This document shows positions 1-9,258 of a stretch of DNA of 64,000 nucleotides, piece after piece (position 1 is the first letter of the stretch; every line of letters starts with the position of its first letter). A program made the position numbers and the translations under genes. Source of the DNA: Salirhabdus sp. Marseille-P4669 (GTDB taxonomy: Bacteria > Bacillota > Bacilli > Bacillales > Alkalibacillaceae). Where the stretch lies: assembly GCF_900240405.1 (NCBI RefSeq), contig NZ_OEQK01000002.1, positions 1 through 64,000 of the forward strand, given 5' to 3'. Below the pieces are notes generated by a model. It did no database searches. It saw only the letters and a program-made list of their open reading frames with translations, and had not been told where the DNA came from.

Positions 1-75
1 GAGGTAGATAGGTCCGAGGTGGAAGCATGGTGACATGTGCAGCTGACGGATACTAATCAATCGAGGACTTAACTA
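1..75 (+). rRNA. 23S ribosomal RNA, 3' end (partial)
   Basis: The window opens inside a 23S rRNA gene. The terminal helix sequence (gctgacggatactaatca followed by tcgaggactt) is the conserved 3' end of Bacillus-type 23S rRNA. The exact 3' nucleotide is uncertain by a few bases. The spacer to the 5S gene (76-201) contains no tRNA that I can see, so this rrn operon has a 23S-5S tail without intervening tRNAs. Confidence 0.95.
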
Positions 76-201
76 AAAAAATAATCATGCGTGATTCCGA
101 TTCTTATCTAGTTTTGAAGGTGTTAAAAACTTTCAAAAAGGATGTTCTGTTAACAACGCTCACGTCTTGTGAGCAACACAGAACGACTTACATCCTGTAA
201 G

Positions 202-317
<116 letters not shown>

Positions 318-323
318 AAAGAT

Positions 324-359
324 AAAGTCTCAGGTCTTTTTAGATCTGAGACTTTTTTT
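324..359 (+). terminator. rrn operon terminator
   Basis: A perfect 14-bp stem (aaagtctcaggtct paired with agatctgagacttt, one g-t pair) with a short loop is followed by a run of T. It ends the rRNA operon. From 361 to about 560 the sequence is very AT-rich and I see no gene in it. Confidence 0.93.
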
Positions 360-580
360 GTTATTTGGATATTTCCCCTAAAATTAGAAGGTTTACTTAT
401 ACTACATATGACTTCTTCAAAATATACATCTGTATATATGAATAATTATATTCTGCAAGTACCGCATTCTCTCTGGTAAAAACATAAAATAATGATGAAA
501 ATAACTGAAATATGAAAATTAACGAATAAATTCTAATTATATGTTAACTATATAAGTAACTTTTAAAAGGAGGTATGTAA

Positions 581-754
581 ATGGAAGTTAAAATGAGCTC
601 CAAAGAAGTACTTCAACAAATTAAAGAATTACGTGCAAGGGGGGAAAGTTTAAGTAAGAAACGAATTAAGAAGGAAAATCCACAATTGATGCGAAGTGCA
701 CTGCATTATTTCCCAGATTGGGATCATGCCATTGAAGAAAGTATAGCTGAATAA
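581..754 (+). CDS. 57-aa protein with a homing-endonuclease-associated-repeat-like motif
   Basis: This is a small gene with a strong Shine-Dalgarno (aaaggagg, 566-573) placed 7 nt before ATG. It encodes 57 residues with no membrane segment. The pattern is a short helix (residues 8-20), GESLSKKRIKKENPQLM (21-37), then ALHYFPDWDHAIEES (40-54). It resembles the roughly 50-aa repeat found next to HNH homing nucleases (leu-rich helix, Gly-x-x-Leu, Pro-x-Leu, aromatic-x-x-Trp-x-x-Ala). Seen: good RBS, own terminator, typical codon use. Inferred: a small stand-alone nucleic-acid-binding module. No nuclease gene adjoins it. Family assignment is tentative; the gene itself is well supported. Confidence 0.75.
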   Translation: MEVKMSSKEVLQQIKELRARGESLSKKRIKKENPQLMRSALHYFPDWDHAIEESIAE

Positions 755-778
755 CATAAATTGAAAATACATAATTTC

Positions 779-805
779 GACTGCTATTCTATAGCAGTCT
801 TTTTT
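779..805 (+). terminator. Terminator of the 57-aa gene
   Basis: A 9-bp stem gactgctat / atagcagtc with a 3-nt loop is followed by a run of T. Confidence 0.85.
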
Positions 806-860
806 AATACGTGCTATCCTGGTTATAAAATCAATTTTAAAGTTGGGAATACGATGATCA

Positions 861-1313
861 ATGATTATTAGACCAGAATATAATTCCGAAGCTTATCCAA
901 TGGATATACTACTATTAGCGGATCCATCTCAAAAATTAATCGAAAAATATTTATTAAATGGACAATGTTATGTGGCTGAGCAAAATTCTATTTTTATTGG
1001 AGCATATGTGTTATTGGCAAAAACATGTAACACTATCGAAATAATGAATATTGCAATTTCTGAAAAATATCAAGGAAAGGGTATTGGGAAGAAGTTAATC
1101 AAGCATGCAGTAACTGTTTCCAAAGAGAAAGGCTTTACTAGAATTGAAATAGGTACGGGTAATTCTAGTATTGGTCAATTAGCATTATATCAAAAGTGTG
1201 GATTTCGATTCGTAGAAATAGAGAAGGACTTCTTTTTGAAAAATTATGAAGAACCTATATTCGAAAATGGTATTCCATGCTTGGATATGATTCGCCTTCG
1301 AATGCAATTATAG
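861..1313 (+). CDS. GNAT-family N-acetyltransferase, YvbK-like
   Basis: The 150-aa protein has a GNAT fold: an N-terminal strand pair, the acetyl-CoA loop region VSEKYQGKGIGKKLI-like (QGKGIGKK at about residues 72-79, the R/Q-x-x-G-x-G/A signature), and a C-terminal YQKCGFRFVEIE segment. The C-terminal end, with EPIFENGIPCLDMI, is typical of the B. subtilis YvbK subgroup. The acceptor substrate is unknown. The RBS is weak (gttggga) and the ATG at 861 is used because the ATG at 854 runs quickly into a stop. It is probably monocistronic, between its upstream terminator at 779 and the hairpin at 1317. Confidence 0.85.
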   Translation: MIIRPEYNSEAYPMDILLLADPSQKLIEKYLLNGQCYVAEQNSIFIGAYVLLAKTCNTIEIMNIAISEKYQGKGIGKKLIKHAVTVSKEKGFTRIEIGTGNSSIGQLALYQKCGFRFVEIEKDFFLKNYEEPIFENGIPCLDMIRLRMQL

Positions 1314-1316
1314 TAT

Positions 1317-1355
1317 ACGAATGCTTGAATGAATTGAATCGATACAAGCATTCGT
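1317..1355. terminator. Bidirectional terminator between convergent genes
   Basis: An 11-bp stem acgaatgcttg / caagcattcgt with a 17-nt loop lies between the convergent acetyltransferase and ytfP genes. It is T-rich on the plus side and has only a weak U tract on the minus side. Confidence 0.65.
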
Positions 1356-1361
1356 TGTTTA

Positions 1362-2627
1362 CTAAACCGTTGTACTATACTCCGCAGCACTTTTTCCAGC
1401 TACATGACCTGTAGAAAATGCAGCAGTAATATTAAAGCCTCCAGTATATCCGTGAATATCTAATACCTCGCCACAAAAGTAGAGACCTGGCATAATTTTC
1501 GAACCCATTGTATTCGGAACAATTTCTTTTAACGATACTCCTCCACCTGTGATAAATGCTTTCTCAATTGATAGTGTTCCATTGACTTGAATTGGAAAAG
1601 CTTTTAATAGCTTGGCAACGTTTCGGACATCTTGATTTGGTAAATGAGCATATGTTTGATCAAGTGGTATTCCAGCCTTCTCGAGTAAAAAGTGCAGGTA
1701 ACGTTCTGGTACTATCCCTTTCCAGACAGTTTTTATTGCTCTCTTTGGGGAGTCTTTAGCAAGTTTCATAAGCTTTTGGAAAACCTGCTCTTCATTTTCA
1801 TTTGGAAAGCTATCAATCGTAACAGTGACTTCCTTTGTCTTGAACTTTTTCAATGCTTTTACAACGAATTGACTTAACCGAAGTGCCGCAGGTCCGGATA
1901 TTCCTTGATGCGTAAATATGATATCCCAACGGTGGGACTTAATTGTTTTTCCTTTAGGATTAAGCACGGAAATAACGATATCCCGCAGAGATAAACCTTG
2001 TAAAACACGTTCTTTAATAAAAGGCTCTTTAGAAGTAAGAGGTACTTCGGTTGGATATAAATCTGTAACGGTATGGCCAGCTTTTTTAGCCCAAGCATAG
2101 CCATCTCCAGTACTACCAGTTTGAGGAACAGATTTACCTCCGACTGCAATAATAACAGTCCTAGCGATAATATTTTCCCCGGTATTTAGGGTAACAGTAT
2201 GAGTAGAATCTCCGTAGTGAATCGTTTTAACTGGGCTATCCTTCTTCGTCGTAACATTAAGCTTGTCCAATTGATTTAAAAGGACTTGAACAACTTCTTT
2301 GGCCGAATTGCTTACAGGAAACATCCTTCCTTTATCCTCTTCCTTTAATGCAACACCTAATGATTCAAAAAATTGTATAATGCTTTGGTTGTTAAAAATA
2401 GAAAATGCACTATATAAAAAACGTCCATTACCGGGAATATGATCTATTAGTTCCTCATCAGGAAGAACATTTGTTACATTGCAACGACCTCCACCTGATA
2501 TTGCAAGCTTACGTCCTAGTTTATTACCTTTATCAATTAGTATACAATTTGCACCGTTTTGACTTGCTGTAATGGCTGCCATTAAGCCAGATGGTCCTCC
2601 GCCAATGATCGCTACATCATAAATCAA
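1362..2627 (-). CDS. ytfP: NAD(P)/FAD-dependent oxidoreductase, HI0933/BaiN family
   Basis: A flavoprotein of about 421 aa. The N-terminal dinucleotide-binding motif [12 protein letters not shown] is followed by an acidic/basic strand end and [18 protein letters not shown]-terminal block with [12 protein letters not shown] and [14 protein letters not shown] is typical of the HI0933 family. The physiological substrate is not established. The longest frame starts at a GTG (2645), but the Shine-Dalgarno agagga sits inside that extension, 8 nt before a TTG at 2627, which gives [11 protein letters not shown] and matches family N-termini. I therefore chose 2627. It is divergent from murJ, as in B. 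subtilis where ytfP and ytgP are neighbours. Confidence 0.9.
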   Translation of the reverse strand: MIYDVAIIGGGPSGLMAAITASQNGANCILIDKGNKLGRKLAISGGGRCNVTNVLPDEELIDHIPGNGRFLYSAFSIFNNQSIIQFFESLGVALKEEDKGRMFPVSNSAKEVVQVLLNQLDKLNVTTKKDSPVKTIHYGDSTHTVTLNTGENIIARTVIIAVGGKSVPQTGSTGDGYAWAKKAGHTVTDLYPTEVPLTSKEPFIKERVLQGLSLRDIVISVLNPKGKTIKSHRWDIIFTHQGISGPAALRLSQFVVKALKKFKTKEVTVTIDSFPNENEEQVFQKLMKLAKDSPKRAIKTVWKGIVPERYLHFLLEKAGIPLDQTYAHLPNQDVRNVAKLLKAFPIQVNGTLSIEKAFITGGGVSLKEIVPNTMGSKIMPGLYFCGEVLDIHGYTGGFNITAAFSTGHVAGKSAAEYSTTV

Positions 2628-2732
2628 AATATCAAATCCTCTCACTATGTAATAATATTAATGTTGTTATAGATAAATAATGTTAAAATAGAAACATTAA
2701 AATGAAAATTAAAAGCAAGGTGAACTCTTACA

Positions 2733-4349
2733 ATGTCAAATATTATCCGTGGTACTATGCTTTTAACTGGTGCTAATTATTTATCAAAACTGCTAGGAAT
2801 TATCTATTTAATTCCGTTTGAAGCTTTAGTTGGTTATAATGCAATAGCTTTATATACTTTCGCATATACACCTTACTCTATTTTAATTAGTATTTCCACA
2901 ATGGGGATACCACTTGCAATGAGTAAGTTTGTTTCAAAACATAATACCATGGGAGATTATCGTGCTGGTCGTGTCATGCTGAAATCAGCAATGAAGGTAA
3001 TGGTACTAACTGGTTTCATCGCTTTTTTAATACTCTTTTTTGGGGCGGAATCCATCGCAAAATTAAGTATAGCAGATTATGATTTAAATAATTCGGTTGA
3101 AGATGCAGCCTTTGTAATAAAAATGGTGAGTTTTGCCTTACTTATACTTCCTACCATGAGTATTTTAAGAGGATTTTTCCAAGGTTATGGCTCCATGGGG
3201 CCAACCGCTATATCCGTTGTAATGGAACAAATTGTTCGAATAGTTTTCTTGCTTGGAAGTGTATTTATTATTATTAAAATAATGGATGGATCCACACTTA
3301 GTGCGGTAGGAATTGCAACCTTTGCAGCCTTTGTTGGCGCAGTTGGATCTTTACTAGTATTAGCTTTTTATTGGAAATCACGCAAGGCATACTTAGATGT
3401 AGAATTACAAAAACAAACGGTAAAAAAGAGACATACAAAAAAACAGATGTATCGGGAATTGTTAAGCTATGCTGGACCATTTGTATTAGTTGGAATTGCA
3501 ACTCCCTTATATCAGTTAATTGATCAATTTACGATTATCAGAGCAATGGGTAATATCGGGCTAAAAGACATTAGTGAACTTGTATATGCTGTAATCGTAT
3601 CCTTAGGACATAAACTGGTTATCATTCCAGTAACAATTGCAACAGGACTATCTCTCGCACTATTACCAGTAATTACGAAATCTTTTACGGAAAATAAAAG
3701 AGAGGTTTATATACACCAAATTAATTTATCTTTACAAACGGTGATGTTAATCATTATCCCAGCAGCAGTTGGGTTATCGATACTAGGGACGGAAGCATAT
3801 GCTAGTTTTTATGGTGTAGATGAAGACTTAGCCATTGCTGGACCACTGCTAAGCTGGTATGCACCTGTTGCCCTATTCTTTGGATTGTTCACGGTATCAG
3901 CATCCATTTTACAGGGTTTAAATCGACAAAACTTTGCATTAATTAGTTTAGGAATCGGCATATTGATTAAAGTTATTTGTAATATTCCATTTATCTATCT
4001 CTTTGAAGGAAAAGGTGCTATTTTCGCAACAGGCTTAGCTGTTTTAACAGCATCTATCCTAAATATTTGGCAAATCCAAAAAACAACAAATATGTCGTTA
4101 AAACCGCTATATAAACGAACTTTACTTGTTTTAATTTTTACAGTCATTATGACAATTGTTGTATTTATAGTAAAAGGCATTCTGAATGGTCTCATTTTTG
4201 ATGAACCATCACGATTGCAATCCATTGTGGTTGTGATAGTGTCTGCAGGAATTGGCGGATATTTATATTTATGGCTAAGCTATAAGTCTACATTAATGGA
4301 ACATGTATTAGGGAATAAAGCTCGAGTATTAAGTAAGTTCTTCCCATAG
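2733..4349 (+). CDS. murJ: Lipid II flippase MurJ (YtgP), MviN/MATE-like
   Basis: A 538-aa integral membrane protein with about 14 hydrophobic segments, belonging to the polysaccharide-export/MviN branch of the MOP superfamily. B. subtilis YtgP is an established MurJ-type lipid II flippase, which moves the peptidoglycan precursor across the membrane. Family features visible are the N-terminal RGTMLLTGANYLSKLLG, the SISTMGIPLAMSKFVS loop and the LRGFFQGYGSMGPTA segment. The start is ATG with SD aaggtg 10 nt upstream. Its stop codon overlaps the Shine-Dalgarno of the following pseudouridine synthase, so the two genes are translationally close and probably one operon. Confidence 0.9.
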   Translation: MSNIIRGTMLLTGANYLSKLLGIIYLIPFEALVGYNAIALYTFAYTPYSILISISTMGIPLAMSKFVSKHNTMGDYRAGRVMLKSAMKVMVLTGFIAFLILFFGAESIAKLSIADYDLNNSVEDAAFVIKMVSFALLILPTMSILRGFFQGYGSMGPTAISVVMEQIVRIVFLLGSVFIIIKIMDGSTLSAVGIATFAAFVGAVGSLLVLAFYWKSRKAYLDVELQKQTVKKRHTKKQMYRELLSYAGPFVLVGIATPLYQLIDQFTIIRAMGNIGLKDISELVYAVIVSLGHKLVIIPVTIATGLSLALLPVITKSFTENKREVYIHQINLSLQTVMLIIIPAAVGLSILGTEAYASFYGVDEDLAIAGPLLSWYAPVALFFGLFTVSASILQGLNRQNFALISLGIGILIKVICNIPFIYLFEGKGAIFATGLAVLTASILNIWQIQKTTNMSLKPLYKRTLLVLIFTVIMTIVVFIVKGILNGLIFDEPSRLQSIVVVIVSAGIGGYLYLWLSYKSTLMEHVLGNKARVLSKFFP

Positions 4350-4361
4350 GAGTGATATTCA

Positions 4362-5075
4362 TTGCGTCTTGATAAATTATTAGCAAATAGCGGATATGGC
4401 AGCCGAACGGATGTAAAGAAAATGTTAAAAACTGGTGCGGTTGAAGTGAACGGCCAAGTAAAGAAAGATGGTAAATTACAGATAGATCCAGTAAACGATC
4501 AAATATATGTTCTTGGAGAATATGTAGAATATAGAGAAAATATATATATTATGATGAATAAGCCAAAAGGTGTCATCTCTGCTACAGAGGATTTACGGGA
4601 AAAATGTGTTGTAGACTTGTTGGATGATTCGTTAAGGCGTTTTGAGCCTTTTCCAGTTGGTAGACTAGATAAAGATACAGTTGGCCTACTTATTTTGACA
4701 AACGATGGAAAGCTTGCCCATGAGCTCCTTGCACCAAAGAAAAAGGTAGCAAAGCGGTATTGGGCAAAGATTGAAGGTCTGGTTAATGAGGAAGATGTTC
4801 GTGCCTTTGAGAAAGGTGTCGTCTTGGATGATGGATACGTAACAAAGCCAGCACAGTTATCCATTATAAGTGGAGATTCTGTTTCTGAAATTGAGGTAAC
4901 CATAGTTGAAGGGAAATTTCATCAAGTGAAGCGAATGTTTCAAGCTGTCGGCAAAAGGGTTTTGGAATTGAAGCGAATTCAAATGGGAGCTCTGTCGTTG
5001 GATGAACAGTTAAAGTTAGGGGAATATCGTGAGTTAACGAATGAAGAATTAACATTACTTCAATCTCAGAAGTAG
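4362..5075 (+). CDS. ytzG: RsuA/RluB-family rRNA pseudouridine synthase
   Basis: A 237-aa enzyme that isomerises uridine to pseudouridine in rRNA. It has an N-terminal S4 RNA-binding domain (residues 1-50, MRLDKLLANSGYGSR) and a catalytic domain with MMNKPKGVISA and the signature GRLDKDTVGLLILTND; Asp103 is the expected nucleophile. The small-subunit U516 specificity suggested by the RsuA grouping is an inference. The start is TTG, preceded by aggagtg 7 nt away. It sits 12 nt after murJ and ends at a rho-independent terminator. Confidence 0.9.
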   Translation: MRLDKLLANSGYGSRTDVKKMLKTGAVEVNGQVKKDGKLQIDPVNDQIYVLGEYVEYRENIYIMMNKPKGVISATEDLREKCVVDLLDDSLRRFEPFPVGRLDKDTVGLLILTNDGKLAHELLAPKKKVAKRYWAKIEGLVNEEDVRAFEKGVVLDDGYVTKPAQLSIISGDSVSEIEVTIVEGKFHQVKRMFQAVGKRVLELKRIQMGALSLDEQLKLGEYRELTNEELTLLQSQK

Positions 5076-5090
5076 GGACGCGGTGCAAAA

Positions 5091-5125
5091 AAAGAACCTC
5101 GGAAAAAAGGTGACCGGGGTTTTTC
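5091..5125. terminator. Terminator after the murJ operon
   Basis: The stem gaacctcgg / ccggggttt, with an 11-nt loop, is followed by five T. It lies between convergent genes. Confidence 0.75.
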
Positions 5126-5147
5126 TATACCATTTAATACTATTTCT

Positions 5148-5366
5148 CTATGAAATTTTTACTTTTTTACCTGTTGTCGTCCAATGTCCACGACTCGGAC
5201 TAGAAACAAGTCCATTATACTCCAAAACATGTAAATCCCTTTGAACTGTTCGGTCTGTGATCCCAAACTCCTCTGCTATGTCTGTAGTCGTTACTGTCCC
5301 TTTTTCTTTAATGTACAAATAGACAGCCTTCACCCTATCTAGCATTCTGGAGGTTGAACGATTCAA
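5148..5366 (-). CDS. ytzE: Small DeoR-type helix-turn-helix regulator, YtzE-like
   Basis: A 72-aa protein that is essentially only a DeoR winged-helix domain. It has a recognition region TTTDIAEEFGITDRTVQRDLHVL and a wing ending SPSRGHWTTTGKKVKIS. No sugar-binding domain follows, so it is probably a free-standing DNA-binding module, as B. subtilis YtzE appears to be. The longest frame would add 11 residues, but aaggag lies inside that extension, 7 nt before the TTG at 5366. That start gives MNRSTSRMLDRV, close to the family length of about 73 aa. The target is unknown. Confidence 0.85.
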   Translation of the reverse strand: MNRSTSRMLDRVKAVYLYIKEKGTVTTTDIAEEFGITDRTVQRDLHVLEYNGLVSSPSRGHWTTTGKKVKIS

Positions 5367-5515
5367 AAAACCACTCCTTAAGGAAATTTTGGTTTTCAAT
5401 GGTGTTATGAAACTTTGAAGATAGTATCCTTTGTTATATTATTATACCAAAAAATATTTTTTTTTCGTATTTTTTGAAAAAATTTTTTAATCATTTTTAT
5501 GTAAGGGGGTAGACA

Positions 5516-6526
5516 ATGTTATTTTTTCGGCAGATTATCGTGAAAATAATAAAAGTAAACACCATATTTTTAATAGCTATTAGTTGGTTTGTCATTCTTT
5601 TATGCACCATCCTCATTGTACATTTAGATCCCACATCATTTTCCAACTACTTTGAAGGATTTTGGTGGGTAATGACTACAGTTACAACAGTAGGATATGG
5701 TGATTTTTCGCCAGTTACAACAGCTGGGAGAATTTTAGCCATTTTTCTTTATATCGTAGGGATTGGTTTAATTGGTGTTGTAATTGGAAAAGTAGTGGAT
5801 GCGTTCTCATTATTCCGAAAGAAACAAGAGGAGGGGAAAATTGTGTATAAAGGAAGCAAGCATTATATACTTATTGGATGGTCTAAAAAGGCACAATATG
5901 CATTAAAGGAAATGATGGCAAGTGATGGGGAAGTTGACATTATTATTATTGATCAATTAGAAAAAGCTCCGATGTTAACGGATCATGTATTTTATATTAG
6001 TGGCGAACCGACTACAGAAGATACATTAAATCGTGCAAATATTCGTGAAGCGAAGGCGGTACTCATTTTTGCTGATGATTCAATCGGAGACAATCAATTA
6101 GTAGATGGTAAAACATTTTTAATTGCGTCTACGGTTGAAGCTTTAGCACCACATGTACATACAGTTGTGGAAATTATGGAAGAGAATCATATTAAAAACT
6201 TTAAACATATAAACGTAGATGAGTTTATTTTCTCCCATGAAACCATCTCTTCTCTAGCTGTTCGGACTGCATTTACGGAAGGGGTTTCTAGTCTATTCAG
6301 TCAACTTCTAAATCGGGACTTTGGGGATGATTTGTATCAAATACCAAGGAAGAAGGAATGGAATACATATAGTGATGCTTTTCATGCCTTATTAAAAGAA
6401 GGGGCGACATTGATAGCAGATGGGCGCAATTTAGGTATTAATCGTATGCTTTCTGACAAAATTAAAGATGATGCAAGACTTTTTGTAATTTGTGATGAAG
6501 CTACCTATGAAAGACTAATAAAATAG
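5516..6526 (+). CDS. Two-TM potassium channel with a cytoplasmic TrkA-N (RCK) domain, YugO-like
   Basis: A 336-aa membrane protein. TM1 is at about residues 13-37, a pore helix and selectivity filter TTVGYGD follow at about 60-66, and TM2 is at about 77-98. A Rossmann RCK/TrkA-N domain from about residue 112 contains YILIGWSKKAQYAL. This is the architecture of YugO/MthK-type K+ channels, tetrameric and gated by ligands bound to the RCK ring. It has a single pore loop and a full-length RCK half. The start is ATG behind aaggggg (5503-5509). Its stop lies 43 nt before thpR. Ion selectivity is read from the filter; the gating ligand is not known. Confidence 0.9.
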   Translation: MLFFRQIIVKIIKVNTIFLIAISWFVILLCTILIVHLDPTSFSNYFEGFWWVMTTVTTVGYGDFSPVTTAGRILAIFLYIVGIGLIGVVIGKVVDAFSLFRKKQEEGKIVYKGSKHYILIGWSKKAQYALKEMMASDGEVDIIIIDQLEKAPMLTDHVFYISGEPTTEDTLNRANIREAKAVLIFADDSIGDNQLVDGKTFLIASTVEALAPHVHTVVEIMEENHIKNFKHINVDEFIFSHETISSLAVRTAFTEGVSSLFSQLLNRDFGDDLYQIPRKKEWNTYSDAFHALLKEGATLIADGRNLGINRMLSDKIKDDARLFVICDEATYERLIK

Positions 6527-6569
6527 GATGAATTTTCCTAGGAACAGTCATAGAGAAAGGATGAAACAG

Positions 6570-7130
6570 ATGAGCTCATTACCACACTACTTTTTTGGCA
6601 TTTCTGTTGCAGAACATATACAGTCTTGGTTGTCTAATTGGCAAGATGAGCTACGAGGACAAGTAGCATATAAGACGTGGACAAACCCTAAGGACTTACA
6701 TATAACGTTAAAGTTTTTAGGAGCTACCCCTAGTGAAAAAATCGAAGCTCTTTCCTCGCATCTCTATGTAAAAGAATATGTACCTTTTCAGCTAGAAATT
6801 GGTGATTTGGGCTTTTTTGGAAAACGGACTCAGCCCCGTGTAATGTGGGCAGAAGTGAAAAAAACAGACACATTACAGATGTTATATAATATAATTGAGG
6901 AAACGGCTTTTCAGCATTCCTTTTCAAAAGAGAATCGGCCGTATACACCACATATAACATTGGCAAAAAAATGGTCAGATGATCAATTGCATATTGATCC
7001 CAACAACATGAAGGCTTTTATTCCGGAGATGAATAAACAACGAATGCAAGTGGAACAGTTTCATTTGTATCGGATTTTTCCTTCTAGACAAGTGAAATAT
7101 GAACCTGTCCATACTTTTAAATTGAAATAA
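6570..7130 (+). CDS. thpR: RNA 2',3'-cyclic phosphodiesterase (2H / LigT family)
   Basis: A 186-aa 2H-phosphoesterase. The two catalytic His-x-Thr motifs are HITL (H44, T46) and HITL (H128, T130), about 80 residues apart as usual. Family members hydrolyse 2',3'-cyclic phosphate RNA ends and can ligate 2'-5' in vitro. It is the positional counterpart of B. subtilis YtlP. Earlier in-frame ATGs exist at 6528 and 6561, but aaagga precedes the ATG at 6570 at suitable distance, and MSSLPHYFFGI is a normal family N-terminus, so 6570 is used. Confidence 0.88.
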   Translation: MSSLPHYFFGISVAEHIQSWLSNWQDELRGQVAYKTWTNPKDLHITLKFLGATPSEKIEALSSHLYVKEYVPFQLEIGDLGFFGKRTQPRVMWAEVKKTDTLQMLYNIIEETAFQHSFSKENRPYTPHITLAKKWSDDQLHIDPNNMKAFIPEMNKQRMQVEQFHLYRIFPSRQVKYEPVHTFKLK

Positions 7131-7149
7131 AAAGAGGTGTCAGCTGTAT

Positions 7150-8088
7150 ATGGCACAGCTAATAAAACTGGAAGATTACATATCAAGATATGAACAAGAT
7201 TTCTTTCATTACCCTGGTCAATTTCTTCGCATGAAAAAAGAAAGTTGGATTTCCTTAAAGAATAAATGGGAAAAACAGCAATACCAATTACTTGAAAATG
7301 AATTACAAAACGAAGATAAAGCAGAAAGTCAAGAAGCGAAAAAAAAGTCATGGAAGCTTTTTAGTCGAAAAAAAGAGGAGACTAATGACTTTTTTCCTGA
7401 TGTAGACGATGTACCGCTTTTACCAAAAAATAAAGAGGACTTGAAGCAGTACTTTTTAGATTATTTATACCCGTTTCAAATAAAATGGGCTTCTAGTACA
7501 ATATCTCAATCGTCCTTTGTAGATAAAGGATATCAATTTGATCCTCTATTAAAATATTTATTGCAGCGGTTTCCTGATACGTTTTTTGTTTTATATTTTC
7601 CTGTTTTCCAATTGAAAAATGCTGTAGTGGAAGGGAATATTATAATTATTACACCAGTAGAAATCCTTTGTCTATCCATTTTAGAGGAAAGTAAGAATAC
7701 TACATTTATTGCAAATGAGGGTAGAACATGGTATTTGGAGAAGGATGATATTCAGAAAAAAACAATAAGCCCGATGATTAGTTTACGAAGAACAGAAAAT
7801 ATTGTGAAAAGTATCTTAAAAAAATATGACATCTCGATACCTACTTATAAAGTAGTATTGGCGAAAAATAATAAGATAGAGTTTCATTCTGAGCCATTTC
7901 ATACAAACTATATAGATGAAACGCAGTATGAAGGTTGGTTTCAAAGGTTACGGAAGCTTTCCTCTCCATTAAAACATGACCAATTAAAAGCTGGGGAAGC
8001 CTTGTTGAAACATTGTCAAACAACAGCTGTAAGAAGACCTGAATGGGAGATGGAAGAGGATGAGGATTGGGGTAAATTCTCACAATAA
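7150..8088 (+). CDS. ytlQ: Conserved hypothetical protein, YtlQ-like
   Basis: A 312-aa soluble protein with no clear enzymatic motif. The first third is basic and charged, with a Lys-rich linker (about residues 60-80); the middle contains DYLYPFQIKWASSTIS and a hydrophobic beta-rich core (residues 135-180); the C-terminus is acidic. The start is ATG with aaagaggtg about 10 nt upstream. It lies 19 nt after thpR and before the lipid kinase ytlR, the position of B. subtilis ytlQ, so the name is assigned by synteny and length rather than a domain. Function is unknown. Confidence 0.75.
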   Translation: MAQLIKLEDYISRYEQDFFHYPGQFLRMKKESWISLKNKWEKQQYQLLENELQNEDKAESQEAKKKSWKLFSRKKEETNDFFPDVDDVPLLPKNKEDLKQYFLDYLYPFQIKWASSTISQSSFVDKGYQFDPLLKYLLQRFPDTFFVLYFPVFQLKNAVVEGNIIIITPVEILCLSILEESKNTTFIANEGRTWYLEKDDIQKKTISPMISLRRTENIVKSILKKYDISIPTYKVVLAKNNKIEFHSEPFHTNYIDETQYEGWFQRLRKLSSPLKHDQLKAGEALLKHCQTTAVRRPEWEMEEDEDWGKFSQ

Positions 8089-8206
8089 GAGATATTTATC
8101 ACTAGCAGAAAAGAGTATAACTTAAAAAAACAAGTATACACGTTGTGCTAAACGTTATATGCCCCGTTAACTTGCCGTAATCCTCTTTCATTAAAGGAGA
8201 ATACAT

Positions 8207-9136
8207 ATGTATATTTTAATCGTTAACCCTGAAGCCGGTGGTGGTAAGGGTAGAAAAGTCTATGAATCTTTGAAAAAGGAAATCCTTTTTAAGGAGAAAA
8301 AATGTCGAACGTTTTTTACGGAATATGAAGGCCATGCTACAAAAATTGCAGCACAAGTGACACATATATATGAAGACAAAGTAGAGGCGATTATAGTAGT
8401 AGGTGGAGACGGTACAGTACATGAGGTAATGAACGGCTTAATTTCTCAACCTAATGTAAGAGTTGCAGTAATTCCAGCAGGTTCAGGAAATGACTTTGTA
8501 CGAGCATGTAATGTAAAAAAGAAGAGTGTTGACTTATTTAGACAAATTTTACGAGGTCCTTCTTGGAATTCCTATTGGATGGGAAAGGTGCATAAAAAGC
8601 AGGAGGGAAAGAACGTAGATTTTCTTTTTGCCAATAGCATTGGGTTTGGTTTTGACGGAGAGGTTGCGAAAAAAGCTAGCACCTCAAAAGGTAGGAAATG
8701 GATTCAGATTCTTCATTTAAGCTCTATTCGTTATGTTATTGCTTTAATTCAAGTTCTTTTTACCTTTCGACCAAAAAGAATGGAGCTAATACTAGATGGG
8801 GAGCGGATAGAATTTTCGAACGCATGGATGGCAACCATTACAAATCATCCATATTTTGGCGGTGGCATGAAGATCGTTCCTCAGGCTAAAATGAGTAAAG
8901 AATACTTATATATTTTTATTGTGGATGATATTTCGAAATGGAAACTATTGTTTTTGTTTTTTACTGTGTTTTTCGGGAAGCATGTAAAATTTAAAGAGGT
9001 ATCCATTTACAAGGCGAAAAGAATTGAGATTCAAGTGAAAAAAGGTGTCGATTATCAAGCAGATGGTCAAACTGGTCATGGTTATCAATGGATAATCGAG
9101 AAGGACCATCGAGAGCGAACTGTACAACGGTATTAA
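8207..9136 (+). CDS. ytlR: Diacylglycerol kinase-family lipid kinase, YtlR
   Basis: A 309-aa DAGK catalytic-domain protein. The N-terminus IVNPEAGGGKGRK is the phosphate-binding start. GGDGTVHEVMNGL (about residues 66-78) is the nucleotide-binding motif, followed by VIPAGSGNDFVRA and the FLFANSIGFGFDGEVA block. Such enzymes phosphorylate lipid hydroxyls with ATP; DgkB makes phosphatidate from diacylglycerol, but the substrate of the YtlR branch is not settled. The start is ATG with aaaggag 7 nt before. The 118-nt gap upstream suggests its own promoter. Confidence 0.88.
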   Translation: MYILIVNPEAGGGKGRKVYESLKKEILFKEKKCRTFFTEYEGHATKIAAQVTHIYEDKVEAIIVVGGDGTVHEVMNGLISQPNVRVAVIPAGSGNDFVRACNVKKKSVDLFRQILRGPSWNSYWMGKVHKKQEGKNVDFLFANSIGFGFDGEVAKKASTSKGRKWIQILHLSSIRYVIALIQVLFTFRPKRMELILDGERIEFSNAWMATITNHPYFGGGMKIVPQAKMSKEYLYIFIVDDISKWKLLFLFFTVFFGKHVKFKEVSIYKAKRIEIQVKKGVDYQADGQTGHGYQWIIEKDHRERTVQRY

Positions 9137-9258
9137 AATATCTGTGTTATTCTTATAAAAAATTTGTTAGAACGTGTAAAAAAACCTATCTTTTTGTACC
9201 ATAATTGCGTTATAATATAAAATACGTCAATCAGGGGATAAAGTGAAGGTGAAGACTT

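Noticed and set aside
361-580. Search for tRNA genes after the 5S rRNA
   Set aside because: No cloverleaf, GTTCGA-type T-loop or CCA end was found; the spacer is AT-rich.
4499-4903. A 134-codon minus-strand frame inside the pseudouridine synthase
   Set aside because: Antisense to a well-supported enzyme gene, low-complexity Ser/Thr-rich product, no RBS.
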